Below, piece after piece: positions 1-8,151 of a DNA stretch of 64,000 nucleotides (its first letter is position 1; every line of letters begins with the position of its first letter). The position numbers were made by a program, and so were the translations under genes. Source of the DNA: an uncultured Lachnospiraceae bacterium (GTDB taxonomy: Bacteria > Bacillota > Clostridia > Lachnospirales > Lachnospiraceae); assembly GCA_910579465.1 (NCBI GenBank), contig CAJTUB010000008.1, positions 62,001 through 126,000 on the forward strand, in the 5' to 3' direction. A model generated the notes under the pieces. The model was not told the DNA's origin, did no database searches, and saw nothing but the letters and a program-made list of their open reading frames with translations.

Positions 1-470
1 CCGAGGCAATCTACCGGGAAATGAAAAAGGAAGGGACGGAGCATGTATGGCTTTCCCTTGCCCCGATTCCGGAGGAGAAAATCAGGACGCATTTCCCGAA
101 TATCTACCGGCATTGCCTGGAGGAAGGGTATGATGTGACAAAGGAGAGTATCCCGGTCGTACCGTCCCAGCACTATTTTATGGGCGGGATTGCCGTGGAC
201 GAATATAGCAAGACGTCGATGGAGCGGCTGTATGCGGCAGGAGAAACCGCCTGCAACGGTGTACACGGCAGAAACCGCCTTGCAAGCAATTCCCTTTTGG
301 AGAGCCTTGTATTTGCAAAGCGTGCGGCGGGGCAGATTACGGAGCAGTATTCCAGAGCAGAGGGTATGCCGGAAGGTCTGGCGGACAAGGCGGCATATTC
401 CGGCTATGAAGCAGAGTACAGACAGGCGGTTCTTGCCGCGATTGAAAAGGAGAGGAACAGTCATGGATAA
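1..470 (+). CDS. nadB: L-aspartate oxidase, C-terminal part (5' end outside window)
   Basis: About 155 C-terminal residues of the flavoenzyme that oxidises L-aspartate to iminoaspartate, the first step of de novo NAD synthesis. The reading frame is open from base 3, so the start lies to the left. Diagnostic family motifs are visible: PSQHYFMGGI (substrate/FAD region), LYAAGETACNGVHG and NRLASNSLLE, followed by the helical C-terminal domain. The stop overlaps the nadC start by 8 bases (ATG at 463), so the two are translationally coupled. nadA is not visible and probably lies upstream. Frame and motifs leave little doubt; only the missing N-terminus limits the call. Confidence 0.95.
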   Translation, partial: EAIYREMKKEGTEHVWLSLAPIPEEKIRTHFPNIYRHCLEEGYDVTKESIPVVPSQHYFMGGIAVDEYSKTSMERLYAAGETACNGVHGRNRLASNSLLESLVFAKRAAGQITEQYSRAEGMPEGLADKAAYSGYEAEYRQAVLAAIEKERNSHG

Positions 471-1314
471 AATCAGTATGAAGTTAAATGCGGACGATTT
501 GATTTTAAGCGCGTTAAAGGAGGATATTACCAGCGAGGATATTACGACCAATTCTGTAATGCCGGACTATTGTCTCGGTGAGGTGGAACTGCTTTGTAAA
601 CAGGACGGCGTGCTTGCCGGACTTTTCGTGTTCCGGCGCGTATTTGAGCTTCTGGACCCTGCGACGGAGATGGAGTTCTTCTTTCAGGATGGCGACTGCG
701 TGAAAAAGGGAGAGAAGGTCGGTGTTGTGAGGGGTGATATCCGGGTGCTGCTTTCCGGGGAGCGGACGGCGTTAAACTATTTACAGCGAATGAGCGGAAT
801 TGCGACTTACACGCGTTCCATTGCCGATTTGTTAAAGGGGAGTAAGACGAAGCTGCTCGATACGAGAAAGACGACGCCGAATATGCGTCTGTTTGAAAAG
901 TATGCGGTCAGGGCAGGCGGCGGCTGTAATCACAGATATAATTTAAGCGACGGGATTTTGTTAAAGGACAACCATATCGGCGCTGCGGGCGGCGTGAAGG
1001 AGGCGGTCCGGATGGCAAAGGAATATGCGCCGTTTGTCAGGAAGATTGAGGTCGAGGTCGAGAATCTCGCCATGTTAAAAGAGGCGCTGGAGGCAGGCGC
1101 AGATATTATCATGCTGGACAATATGAGCATTGAGGAGATGAAGGAGGCGGTGCGTCTTACGGCAGGAAGGGCGGAAACCGAATGCAGCGGCAACGTGACG
1201 AGGGAAAATGTGGAACAGCTCGTCAATATCGGGGTTGACTATATTTCCTGTGGTGCGCTGACCCATTCCGCGCCGATTTTAGATCTTTCCCTGAAAAATC
1301 TCCACGCGATATAA
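463..1314 (+). CDS. nadC: Nicotinate-nucleotide pyrophosphorylase (quinolinate phosphoribosyltransferase)
   Basis: A cytoplasmic enzyme of 283 residues that joins quinolinate to PRPP, giving nicotinate mononucleotide, CO2 and PPi. Family signatures are present: GERTALNYLQRMSGIAT, LDTRKTTPNMR, then GGGCNHRYNLSDGILLKDNH, and the C-terminal barrel motif ADIIMLDNM. The length is normal for the family. The frame is open further upstream, but ATG 463 fits the family N-terminus and lies inside the end of nadB, preceded by GGAGAGGAAC. niaR follows after 16 bases, so nadB-nadC-niaR form one unit whose repressor is encoded last. Confidence 0.96.
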   Translation: MDKISMKLNADDLILSALKEDITSEDITTNSVMPDYCLGEVELLCKQDGVLAGLFVFRRVFELLDPATEMEFFFQDGDCVKKGEKVGVVRGDIRVLLSGERTALNYLQRMSGIATYTRSIADLLKGSKTKLLDTRKTTPNMRLFEKYAVRAGGGCNHRYNLSDGILLKDNHIGAAGGVKEAVRMAKEYAPFVRKIEVEVENLAMLKEALEAGADIIMLDNMSIEEMKEAVRLTAGRAETECSGNVTRENVEQLVNIGVDYISCGALTHSAPILDLSLKNLHAI

Positions 1315-1330
1315 TAGAAGGGGGAAGCAG

Positions 1331-1870
1331 ATGAAGGCAGAGGAGCGGAGAAGGAAGCTTGCCGCGATGCTGATAGCGGAGCAAAAGCCGGTGTCCGGCA
1401 CGGTGCTTGCAGAACGTCTCGGGGTATCAAGACAGATTATTGTAAAGGACATTGCCGTTTTGCGGACGGAAGGGTACGAGGTGAGTTCCCTGCACTACGG
1501 CTACCGGATAGAGGAAGGCCCGTACGAAGAGCGGGTCTTTAAGCTGCGCCATACGAGCGGGCAGACGGAGGATGAGTTGTCCTGCATCGTGGGTCTGGGC
1601 GGAACGGTAGTCGATGTGTTTGTCTGGCACAGGGTATACGGGAAAATCAAGGCAGACTTAAATATTTCCTCGTTGTATGATGTTGCCCGCTTCCTTGACG
1701 GAATCAAAAGCGGGAAGTCCACGGAGCTGATGCATATTACATCGGGATATCATTATCATACGGTACGCGCCGGTTCCGGAGAGACGTTGGATTTAATCGG
1801 AGCGGCGTTAGAGAAAAAGGGCTATATTGCCCCGGAGACGGGAAAGCCGGAGGAAGCTGTCACGGTCTGA
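1331..1870 (+). CDS. niaR: Niacin-responsive transcriptional repressor NiaR (HTH_11 plus 3H domain)
   Basis: A protein of 179 residues. Residues 1-60 form an HTH_11 winged helix (RRRKLAAMLIAEQKPVSGTV, then GVSRQIIVKDIAVLR). The rest is the metal-binding 3H domain, with histidines at 100, 135, 141 and 143 (LMHITSGYHYHTV). B. subtilis NiaR (YrxA) represses NAD synthesis and niacin transport genes with nicotinate as co-repressor. Its place directly after nadC supports the same job and suggests autoregulation of nadB-nadC-niaR. The operator would lie upstream of the window. ATG 1331 follows GGGGGAAGC at about 8 bases. Confidence 0.93.
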   Translation: MKAEERRRKLAAMLIAEQKPVSGTVLAERLGVSRQIIVKDIAVLRTEGYEVSSLHYGYRIEEGPYEERVFKLRHTSGQTEDELSCIVGLGGTVVDVFVWHRVYGKIKADLNISSLYDVARFLDGIKSGKSTELMHITSGYHYHTVRAGSGETLDLIGAALEKKGYIAPETGKPEEAVTV

Positions 1871-1924
1871 CCGGAGGAAAGAGAAGAGGTTTTATACTGC
1901 CTGTCAGGAAATTTGAAAGAATAC

Positions 1925-1954
1925 TTGACATTTTTTTCCTCTTTTTTTTATAAT
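1925..1954 (+). promoter_or_regulatory. Sigma-A promoter for nrdR
   Basis: A perfect -35 TTGACA (1925-1930) and a perfect -10 TATAAT (1949-1954) with 18 bases between. The spacer is almost entirely pyrimidine (T-rich). It lies about 90 bases before the nrdR start and separates this unit from the NAD genes. Confidence 0.85.
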
Positions 1955-2045
1955 AACAGTAAGAGAACTATGCCGGAGCCGGCAGGGGTGAGGGATACGT
2001 CCCGTAAGCCCGGTGTGCCGTACCATGTGGCAGAAGGGGGAAGCT

Positions 2046-2501
2046 ATGAAGTGTCCGTTTTGCGGAAGAGAAAATACGAGGGTAATTGACTCCAGACCGG
2101 CGGATGAGGGCAGTGCCATCCGCAGAAGAAGGCAGTGTGACGAATGCGGCAAGCGTTTTACGACCTACGAGAAGGTAGAGACGATTCCGTTAGTTGTCAT
2201 TAAGAAGGATAATATCAGGGAGCCGTACGACCGTGCGAAGATTGAGTCGGGCGTATTCCGCTCGTGCCATAAGCGGCCGATTTCCGTTTCCCAGATTACC
2301 GCGCTGGTCGATGAGGTGGAAACGTATATTTTCGGACTGGAGGAAAAGGAGATTTCAAGCAGCAGAATCGGCGAGGTCGTAATGGATAAGCTGAAGGAGC
2401 TGGACGATGTCGCTTATGTGCGGTTTGCTTCGGTTTACCGTGAGTTTAAGGATGTCAATACCTTTATGCAGGAGATTAAAAAGATTCTGGATTCCAAGTA
2501 G
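2046..2501 (+). CDS. nrdR: Transcriptional repressor NrdR (zinc ribbon plus ATP cone)
   Basis: A repressor of ribonucleotide reductase genes that senses (d)ATP. It has 151 residues, the usual family length. The N-terminal zinc ribbon is intact (CPFCG at 3-7 and CDECGKRF further on), followed by the basic segment AIRRRRQC and an ATP-cone domain over about residues 49-139. An upstream in-frame extension exists, but ATG 2046 gives the canonical MKCPFCG start and follows AGAAGGGGG. It is the first gene after the strong promoter at 1925; comM follows after 46 bases and may be co-transcribed. No NrdR box pair was seen in this window. Confidence 0.96.
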   Translation: MKCPFCGRENTRVIDSRPADEGSAIRRRRQCDECGKRFTTYEKVETIPLVVIKKDNIREPYDRAKIESGVFRSCHKRPISVSQITALVDEVETYIFGLEEKEISSSRIGEVVMDKLKELDDVAYVRFASVYREFKDVNTFMQEIKKILDSK

Positions 2502-2547
2502 GTCCGGGAAAAGTGGAGAAGAAGCCTTCCGCAAGGGAAAGGATACT

Positions 2548-4071
2548 ATGTTCGGAAAGGCGTATTCTGCGGCAGTCCTTGGGATTGACGCGGAACTGAT
2601 TCTGGCAGAAGCCGATGTAAAGGACGGCCTGCCCTGCTTTTCCATGGTAGGGGCGTCAGCCTGCGAAACCAGGGAGGCAAAGGAACGGGTGCGGATTGCA
2701 CTCGAAAATTCCGGCTATCGTCTGCCGGTGAAGCGGATTACCGTAAATCTTTCACCGGCGGATATCAGAAAGGAAGGGACAGCATTCGATTTGTCCATAG
2801 CGGTAGCCGTCTTGACCGCGTTCGGTCTTATTTCAGAAAAAGCAGCGGAAAACAGCATATTTTTAGGAGAGCTCTGCCTTGACGGAGGCGTCAACCCGGT
2901 ACCGGGCGTGCTTCCCGCGGTCTGCCGTGCGAAAGAGGAGGGCTTTTTGCAGTGCTTTGTCCCCGTGGAGAATGCACGGGAGGCGGCTGCCGTGCAGGGG
3001 ATTCTTGTGTACGGCGTAAGGTCGTTACGGGAGGTTGCAGCCGTGTTAAACGGGAACGGCGACCTTCTGCCGTGTATCGGGAGTGTCCCGGCAGGAGAGC
3101 CGGAAAGGGAGCAGCCGGACTTTTCGGAGGTGCAGGGGCAGCGGATGGCAAAGCGCGCGCTGGAGATTGCGGCAGCGGGAGGGCATAATGTCCTGATGAT
3201 AGGACCGCCGGGAACCGGAAAGACAATGCTTGCGAAAAGGCTTCCGACGATTCTTCCGTCCCTCTCCTTTGAGGAGGTACTGGAAATCTCCAAAATCTAC
3301 AGCGTGGCGGGACTGCTTTCCGGAGGGCGTCTGATTACGGAGCCGCCGTTCCAGGCACCGCATCATACCGTTACGCCGTCCGCGCTTGCCGGAGGAGGAA
3401 GGAGGGCTGCACCGGGGCTGGTCAGTCTGGCGCACCGGGGCGTCTTGTTTCTGGATGAGTTCCCGGAGTTCCGCAGGGAGACGATGGAGATTCTGCGGCA
3501 GCCACTGGAGGAGCGGAGGATTACGGTTTCGCGTTACGAGGCGGCATATACCTATCCTGCGGGCGGTATCCTGATTGCGGCAATGAATCCGTGCTCCTGC
3601 GGGTTTTATCCGGACCGGACAAAATGCCGGTGCTCGCAGGCGCAGATTAAGCGTTATATCGGGAAAATCAGCAGGCCGCTTGCAGAGCGTTTTGACCTTT
3701 GCCTGGAGCTTCTGCCGGTACGGTACAGCGACCTTTTGGGCGCGGCGCCGCAGGAGGGCTCGGCAGAGATAAGAAAGCGCGTGGAGACGGCAAGAAACAG
3801 GCAGAGGGAACGCTACCGCGGACTTGCGGCAGTCTGTAACGCGGAGCTTTCAGGCGCGGAGGTACGGCGGTACTGCCGACTGGAGAAGGAGGCGGCAGAA
3901 CGGATGGAGGAGGCGTACAAAAAATGCTCCTTCAGCGCGCGTGCCTATCACCGGATACTAAAGACCGCGCGCACGATTGCCGACCTTGCCGGTACGGAAA
4001 AGATAGAAGAGGCGCAGCTTGCGGAGGCGCTGCTGTACCGTGAGCCGGATAGAAAATATTGGGGGGAATAG
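2548..4071 (+). CDS. comM: ComM/YifB family Mg-chelatase-like AAA+ ATPase
   Basis: A protein of 507 residues with an N-terminal S5-fold/Lon-like domain (MFGKAYSAAVLGIDA), a ChlI-type AAA+ module with Walker A GPPGTGKT (219-226), Walker B VLFLDEFPEF, a NPCSCG...KCRCS cysteine cluster, and the C-terminal lid. ComM-type proteins are hexameric helicases that promote branch migration of incoming DNA during natural transformation. In Firmicutes the exact role is less well tested. The frame is open from 2407 inside nrdR; ATG 2548 gives the conserved MFGKAYSA start. dprA follows after 6 bases, so the two probably form a DNA-uptake processing pair. Confidence 0.94.
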   Translation: MFGKAYSAAVLGIDAELILAEADVKDGLPCFSMVGASACETREAKERVRIALENSGYRLPVKRITVNLSPADIRKEGTAFDLSIAVAVLTAFGLISEKAAENSIFLGELCLDGGVNPVPGVLPAVCRAKEEGFLQCFVPVENAREAAAVQGILVYGVRSLREVAAVLNGNGDLLPCIGSVPAGEPEREQPDFSEVQGQRMAKRALEIAAAGGHNVLMIGPPGTGKTMLAKRLPTILPSLSFEEVLEISKIYSVAGLLSGGRLITEPPFQAPHHTVTPSALAGGGRRAAPGLVSLAHRGVLFLDEFPEFRRETMEILRQPLEERRITVSRYEAAYTYPAGGILIAAMNPCSCGFYPDRTKCRCSQAQIKRYIGKISRPLAERFDLCLELLPVRYSDLLGAAPQEGSAEIRKRVETARNRQRERYRGLAAVCNAELSGAEVRRYCRLEKEAAERMEEAYKKCSFSARAYHRILKTARTIADLAGTEKIEEAQLAEALLYREPDRKYWGE

Positions 4072-4077
4072 AGGAAA

Positions 4078-5262
4078 ATGGAAGGGAAAAATCGAACAGG
4101 AAAAACGGGGGCGGAGCGTATTTACTGGAACGCATTTGCGGCGTTCCGCCTGGGCGCCGGAGTGCAGAGGGCGGTTCTGGATTACTTTGGAAGCGCGGCG
4201 GAGGCGGTGCTTGCAGGCGAGAAAGAATGGCAGCGCTTTTTCGGGCTGCTACACGGACTTTCACAGAGGCTTTCGGTTACCGCGGCGGAGATGGAGCGGG
4301 TCAGGGAGGTACGGCAGAGAAACCATAAAGAGGAGCTTGCGGCAATCGAGGGCAGGGGCATCCGTTTTGTGACGGAGGAGGAGGAAGGCTTTCCGGAGCG
4401 TCTGCGCTCCCTGTATGACGCCCCGCACTGGCTGTATTATCTCGGTGCGCTGCCGGAGGAGAGTCCGCAGTTGGCAATTGTCGGGGCGAGACGGTGCACG
4501 CCGTACGGCGGCGCTGCGGCGCGTGGGATTGCACGGGCGCTTGCGGCACACGGCGTCGGCATTTTATCGGGCTTAGCCTACGGAGTGGATACGGAGGCAC
4601 ACGAGGGAGCGATTGCAGGAGGCGGAAGGACCTATGCGGTGCTTGGCTGCGGCGTGGATGTCTGCTATCCGGAAAGCAGCCGGCAGACCTATGGGCGGAT
4701 TTTGTCCGCAGGAGGCGGGATTCTGTCGGAGTATCCGCCGGGAACCCCGCCGCTTAGCTGCCTGTTCCCGCAAAGGAACCGGATTATTGCGGGGCTTTCG
4801 GACGGGATTTTAGTGACGGAGGCAAAGAAGAAGAGCGGTTCGCTGATTACGGTGTCCTTCGGGCTGGAATACGGAAAGACCATTTATGCCGTTCCGGGAA
4901 GAATTACGGATGTCGTCAGCGAGGGCTGCAATTATCTGCTAAAGGAGGGGGCAAAGCCGGTGCTTTCCGCAGACGACATCCTTGAGGATTTGGAAGGACT
5001 CCTGGCGGAGAGGAAAGGAAAGCGACGCAGGAGGAATGGAAAGGAGGCTTTGGAAAATACGCTTACCCCGGAGGAAAGGAGCGTGTATGACTGCCTGTGT
5101 CCGGAACCGAAGCATATCGAGGAGCTTTTGGAGGAAACGGGGCTTTCCCCGGACAGGCTGCCCGTGGTGCTCCAGAAGCTTTGCCAATATGGCTGTATCA
5201 AAAGATACGGACAGGCATATTACGGGAGGTCCGGACAGGACGGGCTTTTTCCGGAAGGGTAA
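4078..5262 (+). CDS. dprA: DNA processing protein DprA (Smf)
   Basis: A protein of 394 residues that loads RecA on incoming single-stranded DNA. It has an N-terminal SAM-like helical part, a Rossmann core (AIVGARRCTPYG, ILSGLAYGVDTEAHEGA, YAVLGCGVDVCYP, SEYPPGTPP, FPQRNRIIAGLS, VTEAKKKSGSL), and a C-terminal DprA winged helix (LTPEERSVYDCL to CIKRYGQAYYG). It lies 6 bases after comM. In many Firmicutes topA follows dprA directly; here about 3 kb intervenes. The last 80 bases (5191-5270) recur in diverged form at 8152-8231, just before topA, which suggests that the 3' end of this gene was exchanged when the block was inserted. Confidence 0.95.
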   Translation: MEGKNRTGKTGAERIYWNAFAAFRLGAGVQRAVLDYFGSAAEAVLAGEKEWQRFFGLLHGLSQRLSVTAAEMERVREVRQRNHKEELAAIEGRGIRFVTEEEEGFPERLRSLYDAPHWLYYLGALPEESPQLAIVGARRCTPYGGAAARGIARALAAHGVGILSGLAYGVDTEAHEGAIAGGGRTYAVLGCGVDVCYPESSRQTYGRILSAGGGILSEYPPGTPPLSCLFPQRNRIIAGLSDGILVTEAKKKSGSLITVSFGLEYGKTIYAVPGRITDVVSEGCNYLLKEGAKPVLSADDILEDLEGLLAERKGKRRRRNGKEALENTLTPEERSVYDCLCPEPKHIEELLEETGLSPDRLPVVLQKLCQYGCIKRYGQAYYGRSGQDGLFPEG

Positions 5263-5314
5263 GGAAGCAGGGGAGGTGTCGCACGCCGGTTGACAAAGTT
5301 CCATGTGTGGTTGG

Positions 5315-5343
5315 TTGAATACTACAGGCGGTGGTGATAAAAT
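5315..5343 (+). promoter_or_regulatory. Candidate promoter of the XRE-type gene
   Basis: TTGAAT (5315-5320) and TAAAAT (5338-5343) with a 17-base spacer, 24 bases before the preferred start at 5368. A perfect TTGACA at 5290 has no -10 box at proper spacing. Inferred from consensus match only. Confidence 0.5.
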
Positions 5344-5367
5344 AAGCTACAGATGGAGGGAAGCGGT

Positions 5368-6369
5368 ATGACGTTAGGAAATAAGATTCAGGAGATAAGG
5401 GTAGCGCGCGGCATGAGTCAGGAGCAGTTCGGGGAGATGTTGAACACGACAAGGCAGACCGTATCAAAGTGGGAGCTGGACCAGGTGATTCCGGATATCA
5501 GGAAGATTGTTGCCATCAGTAAGTTGTTCTGCATCCCTACGGACGAGCTGCTCCTTAAGGTCACTACGTTTGAAAACGAGGGAGTGAGATTTGCCTGCGG
5601 CGTGTACAGGGACAAAGCCTCGGAGATTGTCGAGACGGAGAAAATAGCAATCCGGTATTATTTCCGGGATAATGCCGTCCTTGGCGCGGGACTCTATGAA
5701 GGAAACGGGGATACGAAGCACCTGGTCTCCCTGTGTGAAAAGAACTGCCATGATAATTCCATATGCTACGTGTATTCCTTTCTAAATGAAAAGGGAGAGC
5801 GGGAAACCGTGGGAAATTGTGAGGAATATAAGCGTCATATCGGAGAAAGGTTTGACAGGGAGCAGCTGGGAAGGATGGAATGTCTGGAAAGCTTCCAGGT
5901 AAACCACGGCGAGTTCAGGCTGCATACAGTAAGGGAAGCCGGTATCAGGAAGTGCCTGGAGGAGTGGCGGAAGGGCGTCGAGGTATCGGTATCCCCGGAT
6001 GCGTTTTATGTGAATCTCTGTACCGGAAGGACGGAGTATATTTATTCCATAAAGAAAGCGGATGACAATGTGTATTGCGGCTGCAGCTACAATGTTCCGT
6101 TTGAGCTGGGACTGAGGTCCTACGGCCAGTTTTTCCGGCTGAGGAATTACCGGGATAACTCGCAGGACTTCTGTGCCTGCCGCGCAGACTTTGCCTATCA
6201 GATGCCGCAGGAAATATACGGCATGGATGACATTGACATGAAAGAAAAGTGCATCTGGCACTGCTGGTTCGTGAAGCGGTATCAGGAGGAGGAAATCGTG
6301 CTGGACGGGTGCGGCGGCGAGGAATATGTTTACGGAAAGAACGATTGTAAATATGAGAGGTTTATTTAG
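5368..6369 (+). CDS. XRE-family transcriptional regulator with cysteine-rich C-terminal region
   Basis: A protein of 333 residues. Residues 1-65 are a clear Cro/CI-type helix-turn-helix (MTLGNKIQEIRVARGMSQEQ, then NTTRQTVSKWELDQVIPDI). The remaining 270 residues match no family I recognise. They are rich in cysteine (about 16), including CGC and CAC pairs, and in aromatic residues, so metal binding or disulfides are possible. An upstream ATG at 5353 exists, but 5368 follows GGAGGG at 7 bases. It lies in the block between dprA and topA. Its TAG stop is formed at the boundary of the palindromic element starting at 6369, so the original C-terminus may have been altered. No target operator was identified. 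Confidence 0.85.
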   Translation: MTLGNKIQEIRVARGMSQEQFGEMLNTTRQTVSKWELDQVIPDIRKIVAISKLFCIPTDELLLKVTTFENEGVRFACGVYRDKASEIVETEKIAIRYYFRDNAVLGAGLYEGNGDTKHLVSLCEKNCHDNSICYVYSFLNEKGERETVGNCEEYKRHIGERFDREQLGRMECLESFQVNHGEFRLHTVREAGIRKCLEEWRKGVEVSVSPDAFYVNLCTGRTEYIYSIKKADDNVYCGCSYNVPFELGLRSYGQFFRLRNYRDNSQDFCACRADFAYQMPQEIYGMDDIDMKEKCIWHCWFVKRYQEEEIVLDGCGGEEYVYGKNDCKYERFI

Positions 6370-6660
6370 GGGCTGTCGCATTAGCGTAGCCTCGGCTTAC
6401 AAGCGGAGGGTATCTTTTCCTGTAAAGAGAATATGATTGCCTTATTTTGCATGCGCAACGCTTCACCAGACTTCCTCCAAGTACCGCTAAGCCGCTCGGG
6501 TGCGTCCTCGCGCCTAAGCGGTACTAAGAGGTGATTCCGGTTCCGCTAAATACGCGGTCCTTCGGACAAATGCAAAAATAAAACAACCGTATTCTCTTTA
6601 CAGTCAGGCAGATATTCCTACTGCTTGTAAGCCGGGGGCTGCTCTTCATGCGACAGCCCC
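6369..6660 (+). mobile_element. MITE-like palindromic element, 292 bases, no coding capacity
   Basis: The ends are inverted repeats: GGGGCTGTCGCA at 6369-6380 and its complement at 6649-6660. Similarity continues inward for about 90 bases on each side (GGCTTACAAGC; GTAAAGAGAATA; TATTTTGCAT against their complements near 6627, 6592 and 6570). The centre holds a second hairpin, AGTACCGCTAAGCCGC against its near complement ending around 6525. The whole can fold into one long hairpin. No transposase frame is present and no clear target-site duplication was seen. The outer end resembles ends of DDE-type insertion sequences, but I cannot name the family. It directly touches the stop codon of the preceding gene and could also act as a terminator. 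Confidence 0.75.
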
Positions 6661-6674
6661 GCGCCGGAGGCTCT

Positions 6675-6705
6675 GAGGAAGCGATGATTTCATCAGCGCT
6701 TCCTT
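6675..6705 (+). repeat. Short hairpin before the transglutaminase-like gene
   Basis: GAGGAAGCGATGAT (6675-6688) pairs with ATCAGCGCTTCCTT (6692-6705) with two weak positions. There is no T tract after it, so it is not a standard terminator. It sits between the palindromic element and the ribosome-binding site of the next gene, 40 bases before the start. Confidence 0.45.
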
Positions 6706-6745
6706 AGAAGAGGCAGCAGACTACGAATAAGAAAGGGAAGACAGG

Positions 6746-7855
6746 ATGGATAAACGGCTGGTTGGAAAATGGTATAAGGAAGCGATGGGGGAAACCATTC
6801 ATATTTTTGATGAAACTCCGTTGAGAATGAAAATGTCATGTAAATTAAGCGGTCATTACAATTTTGAGCCAAACTGTGTCTATGAAAAGGACGGATATTT
6901 GTGCTATGAAATCAACGATGAAGATTACCGCATGGTGTATCACGTCCGATATGCGGATGGTAATCTGGAGGGGTTTTATACGCAGCACGGGAAAACGACG
7001 CCTATAAAGTATGAAAGGGTTGACGATATCCCGGAGGATGCGCCTTATCAATATAGGCCGGCGGAGCAATATCTACCTGAAACCGGGGAAGCAAGAATTG
7101 ACCTTCTGAAGCGCTACGCAGGATATGACAGAGGGAAGGAGTATGGAATCCCTGACGAATATGTTTTAGGCGGCGATATTCCCCCTGTGCTGGAAAAATA
7201 TGAGTATTCCAAATACATAAAGGGCATGGACGGCGCCGGGGACGAAATCGTATTCCGGCTTCTTGATTTTGTCTGCGACCATTTCGGGCATAACGGCTCC
7301 GCCGGTTTAAGCTCCGGAAGAAGGATTGAGGACCTCATAGGGTACTGTGAGGAAAACAATAACCAGTGTAACTGCCGGGGGCTTGCGATTCTCCTTGCCT
7401 CCCTCCTGCGTCTGAACGGAATCAAGGCGCGGCATATTACCTGTATGCCTTACGAGGAGCCGTTTGACGATTGTCATGTGGTTGTGGACTGCCTTTTGCC
7501 ATCGGGGAAGCGCATTATGCTTGACCCTTCCTGGCGGCTGTATTTTAAGGATAAGGAGGGCGGATATGTATCCCTTCCGCGCCTCCGGGAGCTTTTTCTG
7601 GCAGACGCGCCGGTGTTTGAAAATGCTTCCGCCAGCCATAACGGGGAGGGCTTTGAAAAGGAATATTACAGAAATTATATGATAAAAAACATGTTACGTT
7701 TTGCCCGTTGTACCTTAAGCAAGGAGGGCGTTGACGGACGGACAGGGGGTTCAGGATATATAGAGCTGGTCCCGGAGGGCTATCCGGCGGAAGGGTTTCC
7801 CGAAAGCAGGAAGGCTGACTTTGTTTATAACGATACCGGGTTCTGGAAAATGTGA
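6746..7855 (+). CDS. Transglutaminase-like (papain-fold) protein with beta-rich N-terminal domain
   Basis: A protein of 369 residues. About residues 1-95 look beta-rich and begin LVGKWYKE, reminiscent of lipocalin-like short domains. The second half carries a transglutaminase-like core with the expected triad order: Cys210 in CNCRGLAILLASLLR, His244 in DCHVVVD, and Asp260 in IMLDPSW. No signal peptide or transmembrane segment is seen, so it is probably cytoplasmic. Such folds act as peptidases, amidases or transferases; the substrate cannot be told. The start at 6746 follows AGAAAGGGAAGAC. It lies between the palindromic element and a strong terminator, in the block that splits dprA from topA, so horizontal arrival is likely. 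Confidence 0.8.
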   Translation: MDKRLVGKWYKEAMGETIHIFDETPLRMKMSCKLSGHYNFEPNCVYEKDGYLCYEINDEDYRMVYHVRYADGNLEGFYTQHGKTTPIKYERVDDIPEDAPYQYRPAEQYLPETGEARIDLLKRYAGYDRGKEYGIPDEYVLGGDIPPVLEKYEYSKYIKGMDGAGDEIVFRLLDFVCDHFGHNGSAGLSSGRRIEDLIGYCEENNNQCNCRGLAILLASLLRLNGIKARHITCMPYEEPFDDCHVVVDCLLPSGKRIMLDPSWRLYFKDKEGGYVSLPRLRELFLADAPVFENASASHNGEGFEKEYYRNYMIKNMLRFARCTLSKEGVDGRTGGSGYIELVPEGYPAEGFPESRKADFVYNDTGFWKM

Positions 7856-7876
7856 GAGTGTTGTCTTAAGGGGGCT

Positions 7877-7923
7877 GCTGCCCTGGCAGATAAGTTATCT
7901 GCCAGGGCAGCGGTCTTGTTTTT
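7877..7923 (+). terminator. Strong intrinsic terminator after the transglutaminase-like gene
   Basis: GCTGCCCTGGCAGATAA (7877-7893) pairs perfectly with its complement at 7895-7911, followed by GGTCTTGTTTTT. The 17-base arms make this one of the strongest hairpins in the window. It isolates the accessory block from topA. Confidence 0.85.
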
Positions 7924-8151
7924 GGAGCTTTCATATAGAAAATACCGGAATAAAAAAGAATGGCAGAGAAAAGTATAGTAGTAAAAGCACTGTGCCCTGC
8001 ATAGGATAGTTCCGGGGAGCTGATAGGATTTCCGGTGGGAAAGAAGAAAGGGAAAGCTGTAGAAAAAGTGAAAATTATGAATTTTTGGAAAATACACTTG
8101 CATCAAAGGAAAAAATAGTGTATGCTAGTTTGCGTTTGATGCAAAACGATC
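7924..8151 (+). other. Non-coding gap before the dprA remnant
   Basis: No convincing gene is present. Only short frames lacking Shine-Dalgarno signals and recognisable motifs occur. Composition is A-rich towards 8120. The right end holds the TGCATCAAA repeats and a candidate topA promoter described separately. Confidence 0.6.
8098..8126 (+). promoter_or_regulatory. Candidate topA promoter
   Basis: TTGCAT (8098-8103) and TATGCT (8121-8126) with a 17-base spacer, in an A-rich stretch. It lies downstream of the terminator at 7877, so topA needs a promoter in this region. The -35 box coincides with the first TTGCATCAAA repeat, which would let a repeat-binding protein control it. Confidence 0.5.

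Noticed and set aside
190..462. N-terminal extension of nadC into nadB
   Set aside because: The extension is the out-of-frame reading of nadB; family length and the ATG at 463 settle the start.
2715..3435. Long reverse-strand frames opposite comM
   Set aside because: They mirror the codon bias of the comM frame, have no ribosome-binding sites and no recognisable domains.
5290..5295. Perfect TTGACA upstream of the XRE-type gene
   Set aside because: No -10 box at 16-18 bases; the TTGAAT/TAAAAT pair nearby is a better promoter candidate.
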